This document shows, piece after piece, positions 27,687-36,003 of a stretch of DNA of 64,000 bases; positions within the stretch are counted from its first letter, which is position 1; each line of letters begins with the position of its first letter. Both the position numbers and the translations under genes were made by a program. Below the pieces are notes generated by a model that was given only the letters and a program-made list of their open reading frames with translations, did not search any database and was not told the DNA's origin. Source of the DNA: Aeromonas dhakensis (lineage in GTDB: Bacteria > Pseudomonadota > Gammaproteobacteria > Enterobacterales > Aeromonadaceae); contig NZ_CDBH01000025.1 in assembly GCF_000820305.1 (NCBI RefSeq), positions 108,707 to 172,706 of the forward strand. Direction: 5' to 3'.

Positions 27687-27999
27687 GCAGGTAGCGGAGC
27701 GCTGGTTGCAGGCCCGCGGCCTGCAACCCGTGACCCGCAACTATCGCTGCCGGGGCGGCGAGATCGATCTCGTCATGCGCCAGGGGGAGACCCTGGTGTT
27801 TGTTGAAGTCCGTTATCGCGCCCAGGCCAGCCACGGCGGCGCCGCCAGCTCCGTCACCCGACGCAAACAGCACAAGATCGTGCTGGCGGCACGCCACTAT
27901 TTCAAGCAACATGCCATCAACGAGGCCAATCAGGCCTGCCGATTCGATGTGATCGCGTTCGAAGGCGACCAGCCGGACTGGATCCAGAACGCATTTTAA
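27607..27999 (+). CDS. yraN: UPF0102 / YraN family endonuclease-like protein
   Basis: YraN proteins have a restriction-endonuclease-like fold; their role is not settled. From the ATG at 27607 the product has 130 residues. The conserved motif set runs QHFEQVAERWLQARGLQPVTRNYRCRGGEIDLVM, then LVFVEVRYR; the E-I-D and E-V-R residues form the putative nuclease site. The start lies within the lpoA coding end (80-base overlap in another frame); an ATG at 27628 is an alternative. The order lpoA-yraN-diaA-dolP is the standard arrangement. Confidence 0.92.
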   Translation: MKVLLARMRRQLQNLFPSPTSKGQHFEQVAERWLQARGLQPVTRNYRCRGGEIDLVMRQGETLVFVEVRYRAQASHGGAASSVTRRKQHKIVLAARHYFKQHAINEANQACRFDVIAFEGDQPDWIQNAF

Positions 28000-28008
28000 G
28001 AGGACCCC

Positions 28009-28599
28009 ATGACTGACCGCATCAAAGAAAACTACACCGAGAGCATCCAGACCAAGATAGCCGCCGCCGAGGCGCTGCCGGATGCCATCCATACTGCAGC
28101 CCAGATGCTGACCATCTGTCTGCTCAATGGCCACAAGGTGATGGCATGCGGCAATGGTCCCTCCGCAGCACTGGCCCAGCTGTTCATCTCTGAGCTGGTC
28201 AACTGCTACGAAACCGAGCGCCCCTCCCTGCCCGGCATGGCGCTGACCCCGGACATGGCAACCATCAGTGCCATCGCCACCGACCACGGCTTTGAAGAGG
28301 TGTACGCCAAGCAGATCCGTGCGCTCGGTCAGCCCGGCGACATCCTGGTGGTCATCACCACTACGGGTAACAGCCGCAGCCTGATCAAGGCCGCCGAGGC
28401 CGCCCTCTCCCGCGACATGACCATAGTGGTGCTGGGGGGCGGTGATGGCGGTGAGATCGCCGGTCTGCTCGGTCCCAACGATGTGGAGATCCGGGTGCCG
28501 TCTGCCCGTCGCCCCCGCATTCTGGAAGTGAACCTGTTGACCCTGCACTGCCTGTGTGATCTCATCGACCAGACTCTTTTCCCGCAACAGGAAGATTGA
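28009..28599 (+). CDS. diaA: DnaA initiator-associating protein DiaA
   Basis: DiaA is an SIS-fold tetramer that binds DnaA and promotes timely initiation at oriC. It has 196 residues, the normal length. The SIS motifs are [21 protein letters not shown] (about 44-64) and [22 protein letters not shown] (about 108-129). The related GmhA isomerase has the same fold, but position in the yra cluster favours DiaA. It starts 9 bases after yraN behind an AGAGGA box. Confidence 0.93.
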   Translation: MTDRIKENYTESIQTKIAAAEALPDAIHTAAQMLTICLLNGHKVMACGNGPSAALAQLFISELVNCYETERPSLPGMALTPDMATISAIATDHGFEEVYAKQIRALGQPGDILVVITTTGNSRSLIKAAEAALSRDMTIVVLGGGDGGEIAGLLGPNDVEIRVPSARRPRILEVNLLTLHCLCDLIDQTLFPQQED

Positions 28600-28603
28600 A
28601 ACC

Positions 28604-29182
28604 ATGAAGAAGCAAACGCTCCTGCTCGGCCTGCTGGCCGGCACCCTGCTGCTGCAAGGTTGTGCGGCCGTGGTGGTCGGTGGTGCCGCCGGTACTGCCA
28701 AGGCTTCCGGCGATCGCCGCACCCTGGGCGCCCAATGGGACGATCAGGCCATCGAACTGAAAGCGGCCAACCTGCTGGCCGACAACAAGCCGCTGAGCGC
28801 GGCCAGCAAGATCAGCGTCTACAGCAACAATGGCCGGGTACTGCTGGTCGGTCAGACACCTTCTGACGCTTACAAGCTCGAGGCTGGCAAGATAGTGGCC
28901 CGTATCGAGGGGGTGCGCCACGTCTACAACGAGCTGCGCCTCGGACAGCCGGTCAGCATAGGGGTACGCAGCAACGACACCTGGATCACCTCCAAGGTGC
29001 GGGCTGACATGCTGGGCGCCAAGAACTTCGACAGCGCCAAGGTCAAGGTGGTCACCGAGAATGGCGAGGTGTTCCTGATCGGCCTGGTGACCCGCCAGGA
29101 GGGGGATCAGGCCGTCGAGATCGCCCGCCACGTCAGCGGTGTGAAGCGCGTGATCAAGGCCTTCGAGTTTGCCCAGAACTGA
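28604..29182 (+). CDS. dolP: BON-domain outer-membrane lipoprotein DolP (YraP)
   Basis: DolP is an outer-membrane lipoprotein that supports membrane integrity and the BAM machinery. From the ATG at 28604 it has 192 residues with signal peptide and lipobox (GTLLLQGCAA). Two BON domains follow: about 45-115 (DDQAIELKAANLLADNKPLS and GRVLLVGQTPSDAYKLEAGKI) and about 120-190 (NDTWITSKVRADMLGAKNFDSAKVKVVTENGEVFLIGLV). The last gene of lpoA-yraN-diaA-dolP, it is followed by a bidirectional terminator. Confidence 0.94.
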   Translation: MKKQTLLLGLLAGTLLLQGCAAVVVGGAAGTAKASGDRRTLGAQWDDQAIELKAANLLADNKPLSAASKISVYSNNGRVLLVGQTPSDAYKLEAGKIVARIEGVRHVYNELRLGQPVSIGVRSNDTWITSKVRADMLGAKNFDSAKVKVVTENGEVFLIGLVTRQEGDQAVEIARHVSGVKRVIKAFEFAQN

Positions 29183-29198
29183 CCCTGTTGATCGCCAT

Positions 29199-29229
29199 AA
29201 AAAAACGCAGCCAATTGGCTGCGTTTTTT
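29199..29229. terminator. Bidirectional terminator between dolP and sspB
   Basis: The hairpin ACGCAGCCAATTGGCTGCGT is flanked by an A-run on the left and a T-run on the right, so it can end transcription in both directions. It serves dolP on the plus strand and sspAB on the minus strand. The T-run on the plus strand reaches into the sspB stop codon (29228-29230). Confidence 0.92.
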
Positions 29230-29653
29230 ATTTGATGACCTTCAGGGTCGGACGACCGCTCGGGCGCGGTGGTTCCGGCTCAGGCTCTACCGGCGCTTCG
29301 GCCTGCTCCAGCCAGAGATCATAGCCAGGCTCGGGTGGGAACAGGGTGCCCACGCCATTTTCCCGGGCATGAATGGCCAGCACGGCTGCCATCGGGATGT
29401 AGACCTGCTGGGAAACTCCACCAAAGCGGGCGCTGAAGCTGATGGCATCATTGTCCATGTGGAACTGCCCAACCGCACGAGGTGCGATGTTCAGCACTAT
29501 CTGCCCATCCTGAACGAACTGCATCGGCACCATCACATGGGGGATGTTGACGTTGACCACCAGGTGAGGGGTCAGGTCATTGTCCAGCAACCAGTCAAAG
29601 AACGCCCGCAACAGATACGGGCGACTGGGCGTCATCGTCGGTTCCATGCTCAT
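29228..29653 (-). CDS. sspB: ClpXP adaptor SspB
   Basis: SspB delivers ssrA-tagged and other substrates to the ClpXP protease. The 141-residue product has the folded N-terminal domain (RPYLLRAFFDWLLDNDLTPHLVVNV, then IVLNIAPRAVGQFHMDNDAISFSARFGG). A flexible acidic, proline-rich linker follows, and the C-terminal ClpX-docking peptide RPTLKVIK is intact. The start overlaps the sspA stop as ATGA; an internal ATG at 29635 is an alternative. Confidence 0.95.
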   Translation of the reverse strand: MSMEPTMTPSRPYLLRAFFDWLLDNDLTPHLVVNVNIPHVMVPMQFVQDGQIVLNIAPRAVGQFHMDNDAISFSARFGGVSQQVYIPMAAVLAIHARENGVGTLFPPEPGYDLWLEQAEAPVEPEPEPPRPSGRPTLKVIK

Positions 29654-30279
29654 ACGCCGGCGCGGATCTCGCGCTCGGCTTCGGTCAGGGAAGCCTGGAA
29701 GGATTCACGTTCGAACAGACGAACCATGTAGGCCTTCAGCTCTTTGGCACCACGACCGGTGAAGTCGATGCCCAGACTCGGCAGACGCCACAGCAGCGGG
29801 GCCATGTAGCAGTCGACCAGACCGAACTCTTCACTCATGAAATAGGGCATCTCACCGAAGATGGGGGCGATGGCCAGCAGGTTGTCCCTCAGCTCGGCAC
29901 GCGCCGCATCCACGTCGGTACCCGCCATGATCTTGTCGGCCAGGGAGTACCAGTCCAGCTCGATGCGATGCATCATCAGACGGCTGTTGCCGCGCGCCAC
30001 CGGGTATACCGGCATCAGGGGCGGGTGCGGGAAACGCTCGTCCAGATATTCCATGATGATGCGCGAGGTGTAGAGAGCCAGCTCCCGATCAACCAGGGTC
30101 GGTACAGTGTTGTACGGGTTCAGCTCGGCCAGCTCATCCGGCAGGTTGGCAGGGTCTACCTGGCAAATATCTACGCTAACACCCTTCTCCGCCAGGACAA
30201 TGCGCACCTGATGGCTGAACATGTCGTTGGCACCGGAAAACAGCGTCATTACCGAACGCTTATTGGCAGCTACAGCCAT
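29650..30279 (-). CDS. sspA: Stringent starvation protein A SspA
   Basis: SspA has a glutathione-S-transferase fold without known enzyme activity and binds RNA polymerase to alter stress and stationary-phase transcription. It has 209 residues. The N-terminal thioredoxin-like domain has RSVMTLFSGANDMFSHQVRIVLAEKGV and NPYNTVPTLVDRELALYTSRIIMEYLDERFPHPPLMP; a helical C-terminal domain follows. It forms an operon with sspB and comes after petC and its terminator. Confidence 0.95.
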   Translation of the reverse strand: MAVAANKRSVMTLFSGANDMFSHQVRIVLAEKGVSVDICQVDPANLPDELAELNPYNTVPTLVDRELALYTSRIIMEYLDERFPHPPLMPVYPVARGNSRLMMHRIELDWYSLADKIMAGTDVDAARAELRDNLLAIAPIFGEMPYFMSEEFGLVDCYMAPLLWRLPSLGIDFTGRGAKELKAYMVRLFERESFQASLTEAEREIRAGV

Positions 30280-30307
30280 TGAACCCTCCCGTCATTAAAA
30301 AGCAGAA

Positions 30308-30340
30308 ACGGCAATGAAGCATCTTGGACTTCATTGCCGT
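30308..30340 (-). terminator. Terminator of petABC
   Basis: A perfect 12-base-pair stem (30308-30319 with 30329-30340) encloses a 9-base loop. On the minus strand it is followed by TTTCTGCTTTTTAAT. It lies between petC and sspA and should end the petABC transcript. The broken T-run suggests partial read-through is possible. Confidence 0.75.
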
Positions 30341-30366
30341 GCATTATATTACCCGGATCTGGTCGC

Positions 30367-31101
30367 TTAGTGAACGTCGCGCCAGAATTCCTTCTTCAAC
30401 AGCACAGTGAAGATGAAGAAGATCACGATGAAACCAAGCACCCAGAAGCCCATGCGTTCGCGCTCCTGTTGTACCGGTTCAGCCGAGTAGACCAAGAAGT
30501 TTACCAGATCCAGCACCGTCTGATCATACTCTTCGTTATTCATTTCACCGTTGCCGTCAGATTTGATGCTGACAACCTGCTGAACGTCGACACCATCGAC
30601 CTGGTGGGTCGCAAACTCGGCGCGGGGCGTCCCCTGCAGCGGCTCCAGCACGTGGGGCATGCCCACGGACGGGAACACGGCGTTGTTCACCCCGAATGGA
30701 CGGGTCTCGTCCACGTAGAAGGAACGCAGGTAGGTGTAGATCCAGTCCGCACCACGCACCCGGGCGACCAGCGTCAGATCGGGGGGCGGTGCACCGAACC
30801 ACTTGGCCGCATCCTTGTCCGGCACCGAGTTTTCCATCAGATCACCGATCTTGGCGCCATTGACGATCAGGTTGGCCGCCATCAGGTCTTCCGGGATACC
30901 GATGTCTGCCGCTACCCGGTTGTAACGCTGGTACTGGGTGCTGTGACAGCCAAAGCAGTAGTTCATGAAGGTGGCGGCACCACGCTGCAGGGACGCCTTG
31001 TCGTTCAGATCATAGTGAGCCTTGTCCAGATGCACGGCCCCGGTGTTGGCAAACACCAGTGACGGCAGCAGGGTCAGCACTGCAAATATTATTTTTTTCA
31101 T
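30367..31101 (-). CDS. petC: Ubiquinol-cytochrome c reductase, cytochrome c1
   Basis: This is the haem c subunit of the bc1 complex, which passes electrons from the Rieske protein to cytochrome c. It has 244 residues with a signal peptide (MKKIIFAVLTLLPSLVFANTGA). The haem site is C49-F-G-C52-H53. The C-terminal membrane anchor is GFWVLGFIVIFFIFTVLL (about 218-235). It overlaps petB by 4 bases. Confidence 0.95.
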   Translation of the reverse strand: MKKIIFAVLTLLPSLVFANTGAVHLDKAHYDLNDKASLQRGAATFMNYCFGCHSTQYQRYNRVAADIGIPEDLMAANLIVNGAKIGDLMENSVPDKDAAKWFGAPPPDLTLVARVRGADWIYTYLRSFYVDETRPFGVNNAVFPSVGMPHVLEPLQGTPRAEFATHQVDGVDVQQVVSIKSDGNGEMNNEEYDQTVLDLVNFLVYSAEPVQQERERMGFWVLGFIVIFFIFTVLLKKEFWRDVH

Positions 31102-32315
31102 TTGAATGTCACCCTTTCCGGCAGCGGCTTGGTGCTTTCATTCTTGCTGTAGAAGAACAACAGGACGAAGAACCCGAAATAACCCAGGGTACAGATCTGG
31201 GCGATCAGCGTCAGGGTCGGGGTCGATGGCAGCACGCCGAGTACCCCGAGAATGATGAAGCAGACCACGAACTGGGCGATGTTCAGCTTGTGCAGGGTGC
31301 TACGATAGCGCACCGAACGCACCTTGCAGCGATCCAGCCAGGGCAGCAGGAACAGCACTACGATGGAGAGGCCCATCATGATGACGCCCAGCAGCTTGTC
31401 CGGTACCGCCCGCAGAATGGCGTAGAAGGGGGTGAAGTACCATACGGGGGCGATGTGAGCCGGGGTCTTCAGGCCGTTGGCCACTTCAAAGTTCGGCTTC
31501 TCGAGGAAGTAACCCCACATGTCCGGCTTGAAGAAGATGATGGCGCAGAAGAAGAACAGGAAACCGGCTACGCCAATCATGTCCTTGACGGTGAAGTAGG
31601 GGTGGAATGCCACCGCATCCAGCGGCCAGCCGTTCTCATCCTTGTGCTTCTTGATGTCGATGCCGTCCGGGTTGTTCGAACCCACTTCGTGCAGCGCCAG
31701 GATGTGCATGGCAACCAGCATCACCAGCACCAGCGGCAGGGCGATGACGTGCAGCGCGAAGAAGCGGTTGAGGGTAGCGCCGGAGATGACGTAGTCACCG
31801 CGGATCCACAGGGTCAGATCGTCGCCGATGACCGGAATGGCACCGAACAGCGAGATGATGACCTGCGCGCCCCAGAAGGACATCTGCCCCCACGGCAGCA
31901 GGTAGCCCATGAAGGCTTCCGCCATCAGGCAGAGGAAGATCAGCATGCCGAAGATCCACAGCAGCTCGCGCGGCTTCTGGTAGGAGCCGTAGATCATGCC
32001 GCGGAACATGTGCAGGTAGACCACGATGAAGAAGGCGGACGCGCCGGTGGAGTGCATGTAGCGCAGCAGCCAGCCGTAATCCACATCCCGCATGATGTAC
32101 TCGACGGAGGCGAAGGCACCTTCGGCGGAGGGGTTGTAGTTCATGGTCAGCCAGATGCCCGTGATGATCTGGTTGACCAGCACCAGCATGGCGAGCGAGC
32201 CGAAGAAGTACCAGAAGTTCAGATTCTTGGGCGCCGGATACTTGGCCATGTGGTCGTTGTACATGGCGGTGAGCGGAAAGCGATAGTCAATCCAGCCCAT
32301 CAGTTTGGCAAACAT
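31098..32315 (-). CDS. petB: Ubiquinol-cytochrome c reductase, cytochrome b
   Basis: This is the membrane core of the bc1 complex carrying both quinone sites and two b haems. It has 405 residues with eight or so membrane helices. Recognisable parts are GIWLTMNYNPSAEGAFASVEYIMRDVDYGWLLRYMHSTGASAFF, GYLLPWGQMSFWGAQVI, and the PEWY-like Qo loop, here PVWYFTPFYAILRAVPDKLLGV. The PVWY in place of PEWY is a visible variation at a site usually holding glutamate. It lies 2 bases after petA. Confidence 0.94.
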   Translation of the reverse strand: MFAKLMGWIDYRFPLTAMYNDHMAKYPAPKNLNFWYFFGSLAMLVLVNQIITGIWLTMNYNPSAEGAFASVEYIMRDVDYGWLLRYMHSTGASAFFIVVYLHMFRGMIYGSYQKPRELLWIFGMLIFLCLMAEAFMGYLLPWGQMSFWGAQVIISLFGAIPVIGDDLTLWIRGDYVISGATLNRFFALHVIALPLVLVMLVAMHILALHEVGSNNPDGIDIKKHKDENGWPLDAVAFHPYFTVKDMIGVAGFLFFFCAIIFFKPDMWGYFLEKPNFEVANGLKTPAHIAPVWYFTPFYAILRAVPDKLLGVIMMGLSIVVLFLLPWLDRCKVRSVRYRSTLHKLNIAQFVVCFIILGVLGVLPSTPTLTLIAQICTLGYFGFFVLLFFYSKNESTKPLPERVTFK

Positions 32316-32317
32316 GG

Positions 32318-32908
32318 TCAGGCCTCCTTGCCATCGGCACCGACCAGGATGGTGGTGTCGCTAAGATATTGGTACGGCGGAATGACCAGGTTCAAGGGCG
32401 CAGGCACCCCCTGGAACACTCGACCAGCCATGTCGAACTTGGAGCCATGGCACGGGCAGAAGAAACCGGAAGTCACCCCCTGCACCTGTTCGCCGAAGTT
32501 GTCCGGCAGGTAGGAGGGAGAGCAGCCTAGGTGGGTACAGATACCGACGGCCACGAAGATCTCCGGCTTGATGGATCTGTAGCCATTGTGGGCATAGTCG
32601 GGTTGTTGGGGTTCGTCAGAAGCCGGGTCGCGCAGCTTGTCGTCATGCGCGGCCAGGGCATCCAGCGTCTGTTTGGTGCGTTTCACCACCCAGACCGGCT
32701 TGCCTCGCCACTCAACACGGATGAGCTGGCCTGGTTCCAACTTACTGATATCCACTTCAACCGGAGCACCCGCCGCTTTGGCTTTGGCACTCGGGTTCCA
32801 TGACTTAATAAACGGCACTGCGGTAAAAGCAGCTCCTACCCCACCAACGGCGACCGTTGACCAGGTAAGAAATCTGCGGCGACCGGTATCAACTGGCGCA
32901 TTGCTCAT
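32318..32908 (-). CDS. petA: Ubiquinol-cytochrome c reductase, Rieske iron-sulfur subunit
   Basis: This is the [2Fe-2S] subunit that takes electrons from ubiquinol. It has 196 residues. The N-terminus has a Tat-type RRRFLTWSTV motif (10-19) followed by a hydrophobic anchor. The cluster ligands are in CTHLGC (124-129) and CPCHG (151-155), both complete. It is the first gene of petABC. Confidence 0.95.
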   Translation of the reverse strand: MSNAPVDTGRRRFLTWSTVAVGGVGAAFTAVPFIKSWNPSAKAKAAGAPVEVDISKLEPGQLIRVEWRGKPVWVVKRTKQTLDALAAHDDKLRDPASDEPQQPDYAHNGYRSIKPEIFVAVGICTHLGCSPSYLPDNFGEQVQGVTSGFFCPCHGSKFDMAGRVFQGVPAPLNLVIPPYQYLSDTTILVGADGKEA

Positions 32909-33140
32909 CCAAAAACTCTCCCATGTGGACTCCGCACATTCTTATTGTGTCCCTGTTCCCCTTTCTTCCGTGACAACAGCGGCGGAAGCGGAGTTACAAT
33001 TGTCACAGAAAAACCGAGGGAATTTTAAAGAAAAGATAACAACTTGACAAGAAAGAGAAGCGAAGGTCAAAAACAATAAATACACAATTTTTTGTCTTTT
33101 GTGACGTGGTGTTAGCAATGCGGTTCGTAATATTACTAAT

Positions 33141-33172
33141 AAAAAAAGCCTGGCACGTGGCCAGGCTTTTTT
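33141..33172. terminator. Terminator of rplM-rpsI
   Basis: The stem AAGCCTGGC with GCCAGGCTT (centre near 33157) is flanked by a seven-A run and a six-T run. It lies 32-63 bases past the rpsI stop on the minus strand and can work in either direction. The rest of the 295-base gap up to petA holds no gene that I can support; it should carry the petA promoter. Confidence 0.9.
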
Positions 33173-33203
33173 GACACTCGCGAGAGTGCGTACAAAAAGC
33201 GAA

Positions 33204-33596
33204 TTAACGCTTGGAGTACTGCGGACGCTTACGAGCTTTGTGCAGACCGACTTTCTTACGCTCAACCTTACGGGCATCACGAGTAACAAAGCCAGCTTTA
33301 CGCAGTTCGGAACGCAGGGTTTCATCGTACTGCATCAGAGCACGAGTGATACCGTGACGGATCGCACCAGCTTGACCGGAGATGCCGCCACCGTTAACGG
33401 TGATGAACAGATCCAGTTTCTCGGTCATCTCAACCAGTTCCAGCGGCTGACGAACTACCATGCGGGCAGTCGGACGGCCGAAGTACTGCTCCAGGGAGCG
33501 CTGGTTGATTACGATTTTACCGCTACCCGCTTTGATGAATACGCGAGCAGTGGAGCTTTTGCGACGGCCAGTACCGTAGTATTGATTTTCTGCCAT
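33204..33596 (-). CDS. rpsI: 30S ribosomal protein S9
   Basis: S9 contacts the P-site tRNA anticodon through its basic C-terminal tail. The 130-residue product begins [20 protein letters not shown], has the motif [19 protein letters not shown], and ends in the typical tail [18 protein letters not shown]. It follows rplM by 15 bases as in nearly all bacteria. Confidence 0.98.
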   Translation of the reverse strand: MAENQYYGTGRRKSSTARVFIKAGSGKIVINQRSLEQYFGRPTARMVVRQPLELVEMTEKLDLFITVNGGGISGQAGAIRHGITRALMQYDETLRSELRKAGFVTRDARKVERKKVGLHKARKRPQYSKR

Positions 33597-33611
33597 GTTG
33601 CCAGTTCCCGA

Positions 33612-34040
33612 TTAGATATCCAGTACTTGAGGTTGCTGAGCAGCATGAGCGTGCTCGGCGCCTGCGTAAACTTTCAGTTTACGGAACATGGCACGGCCCA
33701 GCGGACCCTTCGGCAGCATGCCTTTGACGGCAGCTTCGATTACCATTTCCGGTTTACGCTGAATCAGCTTGTCGAAGCTGATGGACTTGATACCACCCGG
33801 GAAACCGGAGTGAGCGTGGTACATTTTGTCGGTAGATTTCTTACCGGTTACGTGTACCTTCTCGGCGTTTACAACGATGATGTAATCACCGGTGTCAACG
33901 TGCGGAGTGTACTCGGCTTTGTGCTTACCACGCAGACGAGCAGCGATCTCGGTTGCGATACGACCCAGAGTTTTACCTTCTGCGTCCACAATGTACCAGT
34001 CACGTTTTACGGTTTCTGGCTTGGCAACGAAAGTTTTCAT
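33612..34040 (-). CDS. rplM: 50S ribosomal protein L13
   Basis: L13 is an early-assembly protein of the large subunit. The 142-residue product begins [30 protein letters not shown] and has the family signature stretch [30 protein letters not shown]. The 5' leader of about 140 bases up to the likely promoter leaves space for autoregulation by L13, as known in E. coli, but I did not identify the binding structure. Confidence 0.98.
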   Translation of the reverse strand: MKTFVAKPETVKRDWYIVDAEGKTLGRIATEIAARLRGKHKAEYTPHVDTGDYIIVVNAEKVHVTGKKSTDKMYHAHSGFPGGIKSISFDKLIQRKPEMVIEAAVKGMLPKGPLGRAMFRKLKVYAGAEHAHAAQQPQVLDI

Positions 34041-34178
34041 TAAGTTAAACCCAATTACCTGTTACAGACCCAATTGCTTATGGGGGCTCTCCCACAAACA
34101 ACAAACGATGGCCTACCTGTACCCCTTCGAATACAAGTAAAGCTTAAAGTGTTGCTGTCTTATCGACAGCTGTAACGT

Positions 34179-34261
34179 GGGCCGGGCGATTATAAGTGAA
34201 GTTGCCTTAAATATCACCTGCTAATTTCACTGCCATGAAGCTAGCAAATGTCGCCCGGCCC
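34179..34261. repeat. 11-base perfect inverted repeat around the rplM promoter
   Basis: GGGCCGGGCGA (34179-34189) and TCGCCCGGCCC (34251-34261) are perfect inverted copies 61 bases apart. The core between them is AT-rich and contains the probable rplM promoter. No T-run follows on either strand. Confidence 0.7.
34189..34217 (-). promoter_or_regulatory. Probable sigma-70 promoter of rplM-rpsI
   Basis: On the minus strand, TATAAT (34194-34189) lies 17 bases from a minus 35-like GTGATA (34217-34212, 4 of 6 matches). Transcription would start near 34182, giving a leader of about 140 bases before rplM. Confidence 0.5.
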
Positions 34262-34306
34262 TACCTGCCGCAGATGCCCATCCGACTGGCAGGCGCGGTA
34301 TTGTGA

Positions 34307-35401
34307 CTAAGGAAGGTGCACTCTGGCAAGGTATTCGTGCGATTGCATTTCCTGAAGCCGTGAAAGACAACGTTGGAATTCAAAATCCAGCAGCCCGTGA
34401 CCATAGAGTTCCTGCATGGGCACCGCCGCCGACATGATGAGCTTGACGTGCCGCTCATAGAACTCGTCCACCATGGCGATGAAGCGGCGCGCCGCGTCAT
34501 CCGTGCCTGCCCCCATGGGCTGCACATTGGCCAGCAGCACGGTGTGGAACAGCCGCGCCAGCTCGATATAGTCGCTCTGGGAACGGGGTGTGCAGCAAAG
34601 TTGCTCGAACTCCATATAGAGCACACCTTCCCCCATCCCCAGCGACGCCAGCTGACGGTGATTGATCTCGACCTGGCCCGGCAGGGCCTGTTGCAGCCCG
34701 GTTAATTGTTGAAAATAGAGCTCGAGATTGGATTTTGCCTGCCGATCCAGCGGGAAGTGATATATCTCCGCCTGCTCCAGCGTGCGCAGGCGATAATCGG
34801 TACCGCCATCCACGTTAAGTATCTCGCAATGACGCTCTATGAGGGCAATGGCCGGTAGAAAACGGGCACGTTGCAAACCATTTCGATACAAATCCTGCGG
34901 CGGTATGTTCGAGGTCGCCACCAGCACGACCCCATGGCCGAACAGCTCCTGGAACAGGGTCCCCAGCAGCATGGCATCGGTAATGTCGGAGACGAAAAAT
35001 TCGTCGAAGCAGATGACGTCGGTCTCGTCGGCCAGCTTGCGGGCGATCAGCTTGAGCGGATCGGCCTGGCCGGTCAGCCCCTTGAGCTCATCGTGCACCC
35101 GGTGCATGAAACGATGGAAGTGGATACGCAGTTTGCGCTCCCCGGGCAGGCTGTCGAAAAAAGTATCCATCAGCCAGGTCTTGCCTCTGCCCACGCCACC
35201 CCACATATATAACCCCAGGATGGGCGTACGGGGCTTCGGCTTTTGCAGCCAGCCCAGCAGACCGCGGGATCTGGTCGGAGTCGGGGTTTGGCACAAATCC
35301 TGATAGAGTCGCTCCAGACGGGCCACTGCCATCGCCTGAGCAGGGTCGGCCACGAAGCCGGGGCGCTGCAAATCCTGCTGATATTTTTGCTGCGGGGTCA
35401 T
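34307..35401 (-). CDS. zapE: Cell division AAA+ ATPase ZapE
   Basis: ZapE is an AFG1-like ATPase that associates with FtsZ during constriction. From the ATG at 35401 it has 364 residues, starting MTPQQKYQQDLQRPGFVADPAQ. Walker A is GGVGRGKT (68-75) within LYMWGGVGRGKTWLMDTFFD; the Walker B region reads DVICFDEFFVSDITDAMLLG. An upstream in-frame extension to 35464 lacks homologous sequence and was not used. It diverges from zapG. Confidence 0.94.
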   Translation of the reverse strand: MTPQQKYQQDLQRPGFVADPAQAMAVARLERLYQDLCQTPTPTRSRGLLGWLQKPKPRTPILGLYMWGGVGRGKTWLMDTFFDSLPGERKLRIHFHRFMHRVHDELKGLTGQADPLKLIARKLADETDVICFDEFFVSDITDAMLLGTLFQELFGHGVVLVATSNIPPQDLYRNGLQRARFLPAIALIERHCEILNVDGGTDYRLRTLEQAEIYHFPLDRQAKSNLELYFQQLTGLQQALPGQVEINHRQLASLGMGEGVLYMEFEQLCCTPRSQSDYIELARLFHTVLLANVQPMGAGTDDAARRFIAMVDEFYERHVKLIMSAAVPMQELYGHGLLDFEFQRCLSRLQEMQSHEYLARVHLP

Positions 35402-35541
35402 CCTGTCAATTGCCTTCAAGTCCCTGAATGAAGGACAAAATGGTATCACGCCCTCGGGGTGCACGGTATAGTGCCATCAAGGCGTAGCGGCCGTTCAGGC
35501 CGCATTAACATACATTGGTTTAGCTGTAACAAGGAGCATCT

Positions 35542-35922
35542 ATGAGTCTGTTAAACGGGATCCTGCTGGCTGTCGCCGCCTTGATTATCGGTATCATCAT
35601 CGGTCGCTTCACAGTGCGCAGCCGGGATGCCGGCCGTCTGGAACAAGAACTGAAGAAGGCTCACAAGGAACTGGAAAGCTACCAGGGTCAGATCAATACC
35701 CACTTCGCCGACAGTGCCGCCCTGATGGAGCAGTTGGCCGAGCAGTACCAGACCCTTTATCGCCATATGGCGGAGCAGAGCAAATTCCTGGCCAAGGCCC
35801 AGGAGCCGCTGTTCCGTGAAACCCTGCTCGACGAGAGCAGCGATGTCCCGGCCAATGAAGAACCGGGTGTACCGCCCCGTGACTATGCAGGGGCCTCCGG
35901 TCTGCTCAAGCAGTCCAGTTAG
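35542..35922 (+). CDS. zapG: Z-ring associated inner-membrane protein ZapG (YhcB/DUF1043)
   Basis: ZapG is a small inner-membrane protein with an N-terminal span and a cytoplasmic coiled coil that connects division and envelope growth. The 126-residue product has the span LNGILLAVAALIIGIIIG (4-21). A coiled coil follows (RLEQELKKAHKELESYQGQINTHFADSAALMEQLAEQYQTLYRHM), then a proline-rich tail. It lies between divergent zapE and degQ, the standard location. Confidence 0.92.
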   Translation: MSLLNGILLAVAALIIGIIIGRFTVRSRDAGRLEQELKKAHKELESYQGQINTHFADSAALMEQLAEQYQTLYRHMAEQSKFLAKAQEPLFRETLLDESSDVPANEEPGVPPRDYAGASGLLKQSS

Positions 35923-36003
35923 TTCCCCGCGGAACTAATTGCGCTGTATCGTGGTCAGACCTTCACGATTGCATTGCAACTTTTTCTGGGAGCTGTTTTT
36001 CAT

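Noticed and set aside
31059..32513. 484-codon plus-strand frame opposite petB
   Set aside because: It is a shadow of cytochrome b and is extremely rich in H, Q, D and E with no domain.
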